Notes: generated by a model from the letters alone, not told the origin. A stretch of 5,385 nt of DNA from Planctomycetaceae bacterium (GCA_007124535.1 SLEY01000399.1:1-5385); one strand, 5' to 3'; counted from the stretch's first letter, positions 1 through 5,181 are shown. Made by a program: numbers and translations.

Positions 1-132
1 CAAGGAACCCAGCCACAGCGCCATGGTCTTCTGGCTGCGTTCCCGTTGCTGCATCAGCAGGGCAAACATCAGGGACAACAGCATGACCAAGACAATGCCC
101 AACCCAATCGTATCGAGAGGCAACCCCACCAT
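1..132 (-). CDS. N-terminus of an unidentified membrane protein, 3' end outside the window
   Basis: Reading the minus strand from an ATG at 132-130 gives 44 codons with no stop, running off the left edge. The residues begin MVGLPLDTIGLGIVLVMLL. A hydrophobic helix covers about residues 8-27. A short charged stretch (QQRERSQKT) follows, and then a second hydrophobic segment begins (MALWLGSL). By the positive-inside rule the charged stretch faces the cytoplasm, so the N-terminus would lie outside. An AAGGGG ribosome-binding-like sequence sits at 146-141, 8 bases before the ATG, which supports this start. The frame stays open further upstream, so a longer form is not excluded. Short N-terminal helices followed by an LW-G-rich helix are common in membrane-anchored diguanylate cyclases and other signalling proteins, but no catalytic domain is inside the window. 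That identity is a guess. The existence of the gene is moderately likely. Confidence 0.6.
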   Translation of the reverse strand, partial: MVGLPLDTIGLGIVLVMLLSLMFALLMQQRERSQKTMALWLGSL

Positions 133-426
133 GGTCTTTCCCCTTGTGTTGTGGGGCACCTGCCCACGGGGCGCCGCCTCCGCAACGGCGGAATTGGCAC
201 GAGGTGGTTGTGCCCCCAGAAATGCAGGGTGCGTCGCACACCCCGTGCAACGCACCCAAACTCAGCATAAGCTGGCTGCGCGGCACATACCAGAGGGCCA
301 CAGAATGAATACAAAGATCGACGGATTCTTTAGGCAGCCGGAGCGAAGATTGATGGGCACGGCTTGCGACAACTGGCGGCGATTCAACGGCCAAGGCTAA
401 CGAGTCACTCCCAAAGAAAGGCGAAG
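133..426 (-). other. Structured upstream region of the partial membrane-protein gene
   Basis: No convincing gene was found between the partial membrane-protein gene and the terminator-like hairpin near 430. Short open frames here overlap each other on both strands and show no family motif. The stretch holds three inverted repeats in front of the minus-strand start. The large one (227-257) is listed separately. A 5-bp stem lies at 179-192 (TCCGC / GCGGA around AACG). A compact stem lies at 151-167 and ends a few bases before the AAGGGG ribosome-binding-like sequence. If transcribed on the minus strand, the last could affect access to that site. No clear -35/-10 pair was recognised. Confidence 0.35.
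227..257. promoter_or_regulatory. 31-bp near-perfect inverted repeat (leader hairpin or operator)
   Basis: The outer arms GGGTGCGT (227-234) and ACGCACCC (250-257) are perfect reverse complements. After one C/A mismatch, the inner arms GCAC (236-239) and GTGC (245-248) also pair, leaving a 5-base ACCCC loop. That makes 12 base pairs with a single internal mismatch. On the minus strand the right-hand side is followed by TGCATTTCT, which is only weakly T-rich, so a terminator is possible but not clear. It ends 95 bases upstream of the membrane-protein ATG, which fits a leader structure or a protein-binding site. The structure is seen directly; the role is inferred. Confidence 0.5.
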
Positions 427-452
427 GCGCCGCCGGGACCCCCGGGCGGCGG
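410..452 (-). terminator. Probable intrinsic terminator after the small secreted-protein gene
   Basis: Arms CGCCGCC (428-434) and GGCGGCG (445-451) pair perfectly. A further GGG/CCC pairing (435-437 with 441-443, one G bulged) closes on a 3-base ACC loop. On the minus strand the hairpin lies 12 bases past the TGA stop at 464-466 and is followed by CCTTCGCCTTTCTTT, which is T-rich but interrupted. The position right after a stop codon supports termination. The poor T-tract lowers confidence. Confidence 0.45.
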
Positions 453-463
453 CAGCGTCGGGT

Positions 464-910
464 TCAAAAGTAAGCCGGCCGGTTGTAGGCGTTCTTCTGC
501 GGAACGTAAGGTTTCGCCGCTCCGTCCGAGTCGGGTTGCGTAAAAATCATCACCGCCCGGCCTTGATAGGGCTGGTACAGGATCAGTTCTTCCCGCGCAT
601 CGCCGCACAGATCGACCGGGATCGCCTGGACCGCCAAGCGGTTTTTGGTCGCGCCGGGCCGCAAGTCTTGGACCACGCGTTCATCCCACTCGCCCAATTG
701 GGCCACCACCTCACCACGACGATCCAGGACCATTCGATCGACGGGCGCCCACAACGAGTCTTCGTCGGCTCGCCAGCGAACCTGCACGGGCATATCCTGG
801 CCATCTCCCGTCAGATCGGCGGGCAGCAAAAACCCGCCCTGCCATTCGCTCAAGGGAACGTGCCGCCACAGCTGCATCCGGGTGTCTTCGCCGCGGGCGG
901 GACTCGCCAC
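464..910 (-). CDS. Small secreted protein resembling the C-terminal end of RG-lyase-like/FG-GAP proteins; start unclear, possibly a remnant
   Basis: The stated frame starts at a GTG (910-908) and gives 148 residues to TGA. I cannot name it firmly. A DLTGDGQD stretch (residues 32-39) resembles the calcium-binding loop of FG-GAP repeats. A GDAREE segment (103-108) followed by a C-terminal NAYNRPAYF resembles the GDWREE ... NVAYNQPP ending of rhamnogalacturonan-lyase-like beta-propellers. Those proteins usually have several hundred residues, so this would be only their last portion. The frame continues open upstream to a stop at 1013-1015 and encodes a signal-peptide-like run there (IIATTISIGAAIGLTLLVAS, 961-902) ending near SPARGED. 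No ATG, GTG or TTG lies in that extension. An AAGGAG sequence (975-970) sits 11 bases before an ATT (958-956) and 8 before an ATC. Alternatives are a rare AUU start (164 residues), reinitiation at the GTG 8 bases after the upstream gene's stop, or a frameshifted pseudogene. The product is probably exported or decayed. Confidence 0.55.
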   Translation of the reverse strand: MASPARGEDTRMQLWRHVPLSEWQGGFLLPADLTGDGQDMPVQVRWRADEDSLWAPVDRMVLDRRGEVVAQLGEWDERVVQDLRPGATKNRLAVQAIPVDLCGDAREELILYQPYQGRAVMIFTQPDSDGAAKPYVPQKNAYNRPAYF

Positions 911-918
911 GAGCAGGG

Positions 919-1938
919 TCAGACCGATAGCAGCACCGATGCTAATGGTCGTCGCAATGATCTCGGCATCTCCTTCCCTCGCCCAAATCGCACCACGAGA
1001 TCGGGTCTTCCGTCACCTAATCCCAGGGCTTTGGCGAATTCCATCCGCAAACCGGCTTCCTCGACGGGCTGGTTGACAAAAGCGTTCCGGATTCCCAATG
1101 CCGTCGCTTGTAATGCAAAACGTTCGTAGCAACGCCCCGTTTCCAACCAATGCTCGGGGTCGTCAACGTCCGATACGAACACGGCAATTCCTGCCGAACT
1201 GCGGATATGACGCGCATATTTGTCATTCTCGGATTTTGCTCGGAAGAACGCGCGAAACAGAATTGTGGCCAACCAGCGCGGAGACGGCGGATTGCCTGTC
1301 ACACGGGTAGAAAGACCGTCACCAGTTCGGAGGGCTTCTCGATCGCTAAACCGAATCCAGTTCTTCAGTTCCGTAACAAAAGCGGGATTGTTAACCTGCA
1401 ACGTGTTGCCATGCACGACATATTCGAGCACTCTTTCCATTGCCTCACGCTCAGTGAGCAGCAGCACGCGAATGTTGCGCCCAGTTCCTGCTGTCTCCAG
1501 CTGGCGAAGTTCTTGATTGCTCAGCGGCATCCCATCGAAATCGCTTCGTGTGCATTGCCGATCCGGGATCGCGTTGAACAAGAACGATTCGTCTGCCAGC
1601 GAGTGCTCCAGCACAACGCTAGTCACGCCTGATACGGGGTTGAACTCCGCTTGCGCGGCGAATCCGAACGCTCTTGAGGCGAGGATGAGGTTTTCTATTG
1701 CACATCCCAGCGAAACGTAGAGATGGTGATCATCCGGATCGACCACCGGCGTGCGTCGAGACAAATCAGGAAGAATGGCAATGGAAAGATCCTGTACCCG
1801 AAACCGCCAGCATTGCGAGTTGTGCGCCGACGGCGCCAATGTGGCGTATCGGACAATTTCCCTGAGTTGGGCCGCTTGATCCGATCGAGCCTCTTTTGAG
1901 TGGCGCCAAATGCTCTTGATGGCCTCTTGGTAGTTCAT
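919..1938 (-). CDS. Acg-family nitroreductase-like FMN-binding protein
   Basis: This encodes a cytoplasmic flavoprotein-like protein of 339 residues, the usual length for the Acg (Rv2032-like) branch of the nitroreductase superfamily. The family signature is clear: an RYATLAPSAHNSQCWRF block (30-46), then PDLSRRTPVVDPDD (57-70), then SLGCAIENL (76-84), and a C-terminal RFGRGKEMPRSLRRP (317-331). These blocks make up the flavin pocket and the conserved tail. Most relatives have Pro where this one has Cys43 (NSQCW). Members bind FMN; mycobacterial Acg is reported to lack classical nitroreductase activity and is thought to sequester flavin, so the reaction here is unknown. A TTG at 1962 would add MGKRKRRR, but the ATG at 1938-1936 is preferred because an AAGGAAGCGGAG purine run ends 4 bases before it. 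The stop (921-919) overlaps the open frame of the small secreted protein downstream. GC content is visibly lower than in the sulfatase and reductase genes. Family assignment is firm; physiological role is not. Confidence 0.88.
   Translation of the reverse strand: MNYQEAIKSIWRHSKEARSDQAAQLREIVRYATLAPSAHNSQCWRFRVQDLSIAILPDLSRRTPVVDPDDHHLYVSLGCAIENLILASRAFGFAAQAEFNPVSGVTSVVLEHSLADESFLFNAIPDRQCTRSDFDGMPLSNQELRQLETAGTGRNIRVLLLTEREAMERVLEYVVHGNTLQVNNPAFVTELKNWIRFSDREALRTGDGLSTRVTGNPPSPRWLATILFRAFFRAKSENDKYARHIRSSAGIAVFVSDVDDPEHWLETGRCYERFALQATALGIRNAFVNQPVEEAGLRMEFAKALGLGDGRPDLVVRFGRGKEMPRSLRRPLASVLLSV
970..978 (-). promoter_or_regulatory. Shine-Dalgarno-like GGGAAGGAG inside the end of the Acg-family gene
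   Basis: The minus strand reads GGGAAGGAG here, within the last 20 codons of the nitroreductase-like gene. The overlapping gene's signal-peptide-like frame begins just after it. The only standard start codon at workable distance is an ATG abutting it (969-967), which is in the nitroreductase frame. In the small-protein frame the nearest candidates are ATC (961-959) and ATT (958-956). The site suggests translation of the small protein begins here rather than at the GTG at 910. Confidence 0.4.
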
Positions 1939-2036
1939 ACGTCTCCGCTTCCTTTTGCCCAAACGACCGGGGCCATCGGGGGCGGCGTCCGTGATCTTTC
2001 ACTTGTGACCCGTGAGCACGAAATCGGGGGCTCCGG

Positions 2037-2072
2037 TGCATCCGATGGTTCCCAGCATCAAGCATCGGTGCA
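2037..2072. promoter_or_regulatory. 10-bp inverted repeat in the leader of the Acg-family gene
   Basis: TGCA (2037-2040) plus CCGATG (2042-2047) pairs with CATCGG plus TGCA (2063-2072), with one bulged T and a 15-base loop. It ends 18 bases past a minus-strand TTGACA (2096-2091), so it covers the position where a -10 box or start site would fall. It lies about 100-135 bases before the Acg-family start. It could be an operator or a leader hairpin; the sequence does not decide which. Confidence 0.35.
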
Positions 2073-2218
2073 GTCCGTCGAGCAGCCGATTGTCAACTTT
2101 AGATCGAGAGTGGCCATGCGGCGTGTTTGCAACGCAGAACGTTCGTTGAACCGAACCGCGGAGCGGCGGTAGCTCGGGCATTTTATGCAGCATCCCACCT
2201 CACACATAAGGTATGGTA

Positions 2219-2362
2219 GCCGGCCTGGCCGGCGAATGTCAATGGCCCAAAGGCGGGGCCTGCGGAAGTGTTCCGCAACTCCCGTCGCGGGCGCAAGGAT
2301 GACCCGGCAGCGGCCGTGGCTGGCGGCTGCCGAAATCGCGCCTCGATTCGTCGCGGGCGCAA
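2219..2362. repeat. Cluster of hairpins with a 13-bp direct repeat
   Basis: Several structures lie in tandem. GCCGGCC-T-GGCCGGC (2219-2233) is a perfect palindrome. TGCGGAA (2261-2267) and TTCCGCA (2271-2277) form a perfect 7-bp stem with a GTG loop. CGGCAGC (2305-2311) and GCTGCCG (2326-2332) form a 7-bp stem with an inner GCC/GGC pairing. CGAAATCG and CGATTCG (2331-2350) can pair with one bulge. A 13-bp direct repeat, GTCGCGGGCGCAA, occurs at 2284-2296 and 2350-2362, 66 bases apart start to start, bracketing the third hairpin. Possible readings are a structured small RNA, a REP-like repeat remnant or a protein-binding array. No T-tract or promoter was recognised for an RNA. Confidence 0.4.
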
Positions 2363-2467
2363 ACTGTTTTGAGGCCGCAGCACCGGCGAGACGCGCGCTG
2401 CGAAAGCACCACCTCTGCCGAACGCCCCCCTTAAGGTTCGCTTAAATACCCGATTTCACCGAGTCAG

Positions 2468-2480
2468 AAGCAGTCTGCTT
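2468..2480. promoter_or_regulatory. Operator-like palindrome just upstream of the sulfatase promoter
   Basis: AAGCAG-T-CTGCTT is a perfect 6-1-6 inverted repeat. Its right edge is 2 bases from the TTGACA -35 hexamer. It shares the AGCA/TGCT half-sites with the second palindrome at 2524-2536. This is a typical place for an activator or repressor site, but no regulator gene is present in the window. Confidence 0.4.
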
Positions 2481-2482
2481 AG

Positions 2483-2512
2483 TTGACAGGATTTCCGCCC
2501 CCCAGTTAAGAT
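2483..2512 (+). promoter_or_regulatory. Sigma70-type promoter for the sulfatase
   Basis: A perfect -35 TTGACA (2483-2488) is followed by an 18-base spacer and a -10-like TAAGAT (2507-2512, 4 of 6 consensus positions). Transcription would start near 2519 and leave an untranslated leader of about 118 bases before the sulfatase ATG. That leader holds a further inverted repeat, GGCGAA (2582-2587) with TTCGCC (2602-2607), ending 13 bases before the ribosome-binding site. Both flanks of the promoter carry palindromes. Confidence 0.5.
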
Positions 2513-2523
2513 GCACGCTGCTG

Positions 2524-2536
2524 AGCAACGGTTGCT
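2524..2536. promoter_or_regulatory. Operator-like palindrome near the sulfatase transcription start
   Basis: AGCAAC-G-GTTGCT is a perfect 6-1-6 inverted repeat, 11 bases after the -10 hexamer and at about +5 to +18. Its centre (2530) is 56 bases from that of the upstream palindrome (2474). The outer AGCA/TGCT half-sites match, but the spacing between them is 5 bases here and 3 upstream. Confidence 0.4.
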
Positions 2537-2636
2537 TGGCACGCGGGCTGGTCATTTTGGTGTGACGAGGCCTTGAACCCAGGCGAATACGCGAGGTGCC
2601 GTTCGCCCGAACCATCAATCGAAGAGGTTACCTGCG

Positions 2637-4028
2637 ATGTGCCGATTTCTTTGCCGTACAGCCCTGTTGGTGGGGGCCGCGTTGGCAATGGCAAGCCAAG
2701 CCGCTGCCGAGCGCCCGCCGAACATCATCTACATCATGGCCGACGATGCCGGCTACGGCGATTTCAGTTGTTATGGGCAGGAGAAGTTCTCCACGCCCCA
2801 CATCGATCGGTTGGCCGCCGAGGGCATGCGGTTCACCCAGCATTATTCGGGCTCGACGGTGTGCGCGCCCACGCGATGCTCGCTCATGGTGGGGCGGCAC
2901 ACCGGCCGCATCTCCGTGCGCGGCAATCGGGAGCATCAGCCGGTCGGGCAGATGCCGATGGACGCGGAGGAAACCACCGTCGCCGAACGGCTCCAGCAGG
3001 CCGGATACGCGACCGGTGCGTTCGGCAAGTGGGGACTGGGCTACCCCGGTTCGCACGGCGACCCCCTCAACAAGGGCTTTGACGTCTTCTTTGGGTACAA
3101 TTGCCAGCGCAACGCGCATACCTATTACCCCACCTGGCTGTACGACAACGCCGAGCGGATCGAACTGGACGGCCAGACCTATTCGCACGACCTGATCATG
3201 GAGCGGGCACTGCGATTCATCCGCGAGAACCGGGACCGACCGTTTTTCTGTTACCTGCCGGTCACCATTCCCCACGCGGCCATGCAGGTGCCCGATGAAT
3301 ACGCCGCACCCTTCCGCGAAAAGTGGCCGCAGTTCAACGACCGAATCGGGCGTTACGCCGGCACCCGGGTGACCAACCCGATCGCCGCGTTCGCCGGCAT
3401 GATGGTCAAGATGGACGAGGGAGTCGGCGAGCTGCTGGCGCTGCTCGAGGAACTGGGCATCGACGAGCACACCGTGGTGATGTTCACCTCGGATAACGGG
3501 CCGCACCGCGAGGGCGGGCACCAACCCGACTTCTTCAACTCGAACGGCCCGTTTTCCGGCTACAAACGCGACTTGACTGACGGGGGCATCCGCATGCCGT
3601 TTCTTGTGCGGTGGCCGGGGCGAATCGAAGCCGGCGCCGTTTCCCACCATATTTCCGCACACTGGGATTTCCTGCCCACCGCCTGCGACCTCGCCGGCGC
3701 CACGACCCCCGATGACCTGGACGGCATCAGCATGTTGCCCACCTTGCTCGGCAGGCTCGATCAGCAGAAGCAGCACGATTATCTGTATTGGGAGTTCTAC
3801 GAGCGGGGCGGGAAGCGCGCCGTGCGGCTGGGCAAGTGGAAGGCGATTCAACGGAACCTGCACAAAGACGCCGACTCGCCGATCCTGCTGTACGACGTCG
3901 AGGCCGATCCGGCCGAGCAGCACGACCTCGCGGCCGACCATCCGGAGGTGATCGCCCAGGTCCGCGCCGCGTTCGCCGAGGCCCACGAGCCGACCGATAC
4001 GTGGCACTTCCGGGCCTTAGGCCGGTAG
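2637..4028 (+). CDS. Exported formylglycine-type (S1 family) sulfatase
   Basis: A hydrolase of sulfate esters, 463 residues and full length for the arylsulfatase-like S1 family. A signal peptide covers residues 1-24 (basic start, hydrophobic core, cleavage after QAAA), so it acts outside the cytoplasm. Metal-binding DD (36-37) lies in IMADDAGYGD. The modification motif CAPTR (76-80), within VCAPTRCSLMVGRHTG, places Cys76 as the residue converted to formylglycine. GKWGLG (129-134) supplies the conserved Lys130, IPHAA carries His212, SDNGPH (284-289) supplies Asp285/Asn286, and GYKR carries Lys309. All expected active-site elements are present. An AGAGG ribosome-binding site (2623-2627) sits 9 bases before the ATG. 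Substrate cannot be read from sequence; relatives act on sulfated glycans or small aryl sulfates. No formylglycine-generating enzyme is in the window, so it must be encoded elsewhere. The gene is monocistronic here, downstream of the 2483-2512 promoter, and converges on the reductase gene. Confidence 0.95.
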   Translation: MCRFLCRTALLVGAALAMASQAAAERPPNIIYIMADDAGYGDFSCYGQEKFSTPHIDRLAAEGMRFTQHYSGSTVCAPTRCSLMVGRHTGRISVRGNREHQPVGQMPMDAEETTVAERLQQAGYATGAFGKWGLGYPGSHGDPLNKGFDVFFGYNCQRNAHTYYPTWLYDNAERIELDGQTYSHDLIMERALRFIRENRDRPFFCYLPVTIPHAAMQVPDEYAAPFREKWPQFNDRIGRYAGTRVTNPIAAFAGMMVKMDEGVGELLALLEELGIDEHTVVMFTSDNGPHREGGHQPDFFNSNGPFSGYKRDLTDGGIRMPFLVRWPGRIEAGAVSHHISAHWDFLPTACDLAGATTPDDLDGISMLPTLLGRLDQQKQHDYLYWEFYERGGKRAVRLGKWKAIQRNLHKDADSPILLYDVEADPAEQHDLAADHPEVIAQVRAAFAEAHEPTDTWHFRALGR

Positions 4029-4091
4029 GGCAAGTAACGAGGCGCCCGTCCGAATGGCTCCCCTATCGCGGGAGACCTTCGGTCGGCGGTT

Positions 4092-4117
4092 TCGGCGGGG
4101 TCGGAGACCCACGCCGA
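4092..4117. terminator. GC-rich hairpin between the convergent sulfatase and reductase genes
   Basis: TCGGCGGGGTC (4092-4102) pairs with GACCC and CGCCGA (4106-4110, 4112-4117) around a GGA loop, giving 11 pairs with one bulged A. It lies 63 bases after the sulfatase stop and 59 bases after the reductase stop on the other strand, a natural place for a shared terminator. Neither side has a T-tract, so it is not a standard intrinsic terminator. The right arm is part of the first copy of the 22-bp tandem repeat. Confidence 0.35.
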
Positions 4118-4146
4118 GCGCGGCGGAGACCCACGCCGAGCGCGGC
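4103..4146. repeat. Perfect 22-bp tandem duplication
   Basis: The 22-base unit starting GGAGACCCACG and ending GAGCGCGGC occurs at 4103-4124 and again, with no mismatch, at 4125-4146. One base before the first copy also matches the phase of the unit. It lies wholly between the two convergent stop codons. The identity of the two copies suggests a recent slippage or duplication event. Confidence 0.9.
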
Positions 4147-4176
4147 ATCCGGCGGGTTGCCCGGGAGACGTTGCGA

Positions 4177-5118
4177 CTACCATCGCTTGTAGTATTCAAA
4201 GCGGCCGCTCTCGCCCTCTTCACGGACCCGGGCGAGCAACTGCTCTTTCTCCTCCGCTTCCATTCGCGGCGTCTCCTTGAAGACCTGGAGCGCTTCCTGC
4301 AGATACTCCATTGAGTCCAGCCCGGTGACCACGGATGCGACCGGAAGACTCATGGTGTAACGCCACATCTGCTCGACGCGGATCAGGCCTTCCTTGTGTG
4401 GTTCGGCGCGGCCCGCGAGCGGTTTCATGGCGATGACCCCCAGGTCCTTCTCCACGGCCAGCGGCAGGACTTCCTTCTGGAAACTCAAGTGGTGGTAGTC
4501 GAAGATGGGCACGGCCATTTGCACCGCATCCCAGGGGAAGTCGCACTTCAGCATCTCCACGAGCGCTTCCGGCCGCCGGTGGCCGGTAAAGCCGATATAG
4601 CGGACCTTGCCCTCCTCCCGGGCCCTGACTGCGATTTCCAGTAATTCATCGCACACCTGGCGCGCGTCCTCCGCTGTGCGCAGCGAATGGAACTGCCAGA
4701 GGTCGATCCTGTCGATGTCAAGGCGGCGCAGGCTGTCCTCCAGCTGCTGGCGCACGCCCTCGGGGTCGCGTGCCAGCACCTTGGTCATCACGAAGGCGCG
4801 GTCGCGGTAGCCACCCCGGAGCGCTCGGCCCATCAGTTGCTCGCTTCGCCCGCGATGGTAGTCCCAGGCGTTATCGAGGAAATTCACGCCCTCGTCGATC
4901 GCGGTACGCACGATGCGGATCGCCAAGTCGTCCGAGATGCCCGAGCGCGCCATGTGGAAACCGCCGAGACACAGCAAACTGACCTCCTCGCCGGTGCGGC
5001 CCAGACGGCGATACGGCATGTCATTCCGCGAGGGCGCCGTGGCTGCTCCCGAGCCCCTTGCCATCGTCGCCGAAGCCGCGGCCGCCGCGGACACCTTCAG
5101 AAAATGTCGCCGCTTCAT
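4177..5118 (-). CDS. Tat-exported aldo/keto reductase
   Basis: An NAD(P)H-dependent oxidoreductase of the aldo/keto reductase fold, 313 residues. The N-terminus MKRRHFLKVSAAAAAS is a twin-arginine signal (RRHFLK, 3-8) followed by an alanine-rich core with a likely cleavage region near 24-28, so the folded protein would be exported. The mature domain starts MPYRRLGRTG (34-43). The catalytic tetrad is complete: Asp82 and Tyr87 in FLDNAWDY, Lys113 in MTKV, His144 in QFHSL. Later blocks IGFTGH, IAMKPLAG and VVTGLDS match the cofactor-side loops of the family. The ATG at 5118-5116 is chosen because GGGAGG (5130-5125) lies 6 bases before it. A TTG at 5178 or the ATG at 5124 would spoil that spacing. 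Exported family members of this type occur in Planctomycetota and Verrucomicrobiota. The substrate is unknown and may be a carbonyl or sugar-derived compound. The Tat route implies the cofactor is loaded before export. It converges with the sulfatase, so joint regulation is not shown. Confidence 0.93.
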   Translation of the reverse strand: MKRRHFLKVSAAAAASATMARGSGAATAPSRNDMPYRRLGRTGEEVSLLCLGGFHMARSGISDDLAIRIVRTAIDEGVNFLDNAWDYHRGRSEQLMGRALRGGYRDRAFVMTKVLARDPEGVRQQLEDSLRRLDIDRIDLWQFHSLRTAEDARQVCDELLEIAVRAREEGKVRYIGFTGHRRPEALVEMLKCDFPWDAVQMAVPIFDYHHLSFQKEVLPLAVEKDLGVIAMKPLAGRAEPHKEGLIRVEQMWRYTMSLPVASVVTGLDSMEYLQEALQVFKETPRMEAEEKEQLLARVREEGESGRFEYYKRW

Positions 5119-5156
5119 GAGCATCCTCCCGATCACGGTTAACATTGGTCGAAACA

Positions 5157-5172
5157 CGGGGCCGTTGCCCCG
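5157..5172. promoter_or_regulatory. Short leader hairpin upstream of the reductase gene
   Basis: CGGGGC (5157-5162) and GCCCCG (5167-5172) pair perfectly around CGTT. It lies 26 bases before the GGGAGG ribosome-binding site and would sit at the extreme 5' end of a transcript from the possible promoter at 5182-5210. It could stabilise the message end. Confidence 0.3.
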
Positions 5173-5181
5173 CTGCAATGG

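Larger units (their letters stand above)
1939..2467. other. Long non-coding spacer rich in inverted repeats
   Basis: I see no convincing gene in this stretch. The short open frames on both strands overlap one another, lack ribosome-binding sites and show no recognisable family sequence. It holds a long inverted repeat in the leader of the minus-strand Acg-family gene (2037-2072), a palindrome GCATTTTATGC (2179-2189), a cluster of GC-rich hairpins with a 13-bp direct repeat (2219-2362), and a small TTAAG/CTTAA inverted repeat (2431-2445). A perfect TTGACA occurs on the minus strand (2096-2091), but no acceptable -10 hexamer follows at 16-19 bases. The Acg-family promoter therefore remains unlocated. 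Confidence 0.4.

Noticed and set aside
23..400. Plus-strand open frame at the left edge
   Set aside because: It overlaps the minus-strand membrane-helix start, which has a plausible ribosome-binding site. Its own translation is low-complexity with no family resemblance.
536..1129. Plus-strand open frame across the small secreted-protein gene and the end of the Acg-family gene
   Set aside because: It spans two minus-strand coding regions and shows no motif or ribosome-binding site. It is best explained as a shadow.
2091..2096. Minus-strand TTGACA as a full promoter for the Acg-family gene
   Set aside because: No hexamer resembling TATAAT is found 16-19 bases downstream, so a complete promoter cannot be claimed.
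2185..2445. Plus-strand open frame of 86 codons in the hairpin-rich spacer
   Set aside because: No ribosome-binding site, arginine/alanine-rich shadow-like composition, and the DNA is dominated by inverted repeats.
2628..4007. Long minus-strand open frame antisense to the sulfatase (about 459 codons)
   Set aside because: It lies fully opposite a gene with a complete family signature, and its translation has no recognisable domain. Long antisense frames are expected in GC-rich coding sequence.
4029..4176. Possible small RNA or CRISPR-like repeat in the convergent spacer
   Set aside because: Only two adjacent copies with no spacers are present, which is a simple tandem duplication.
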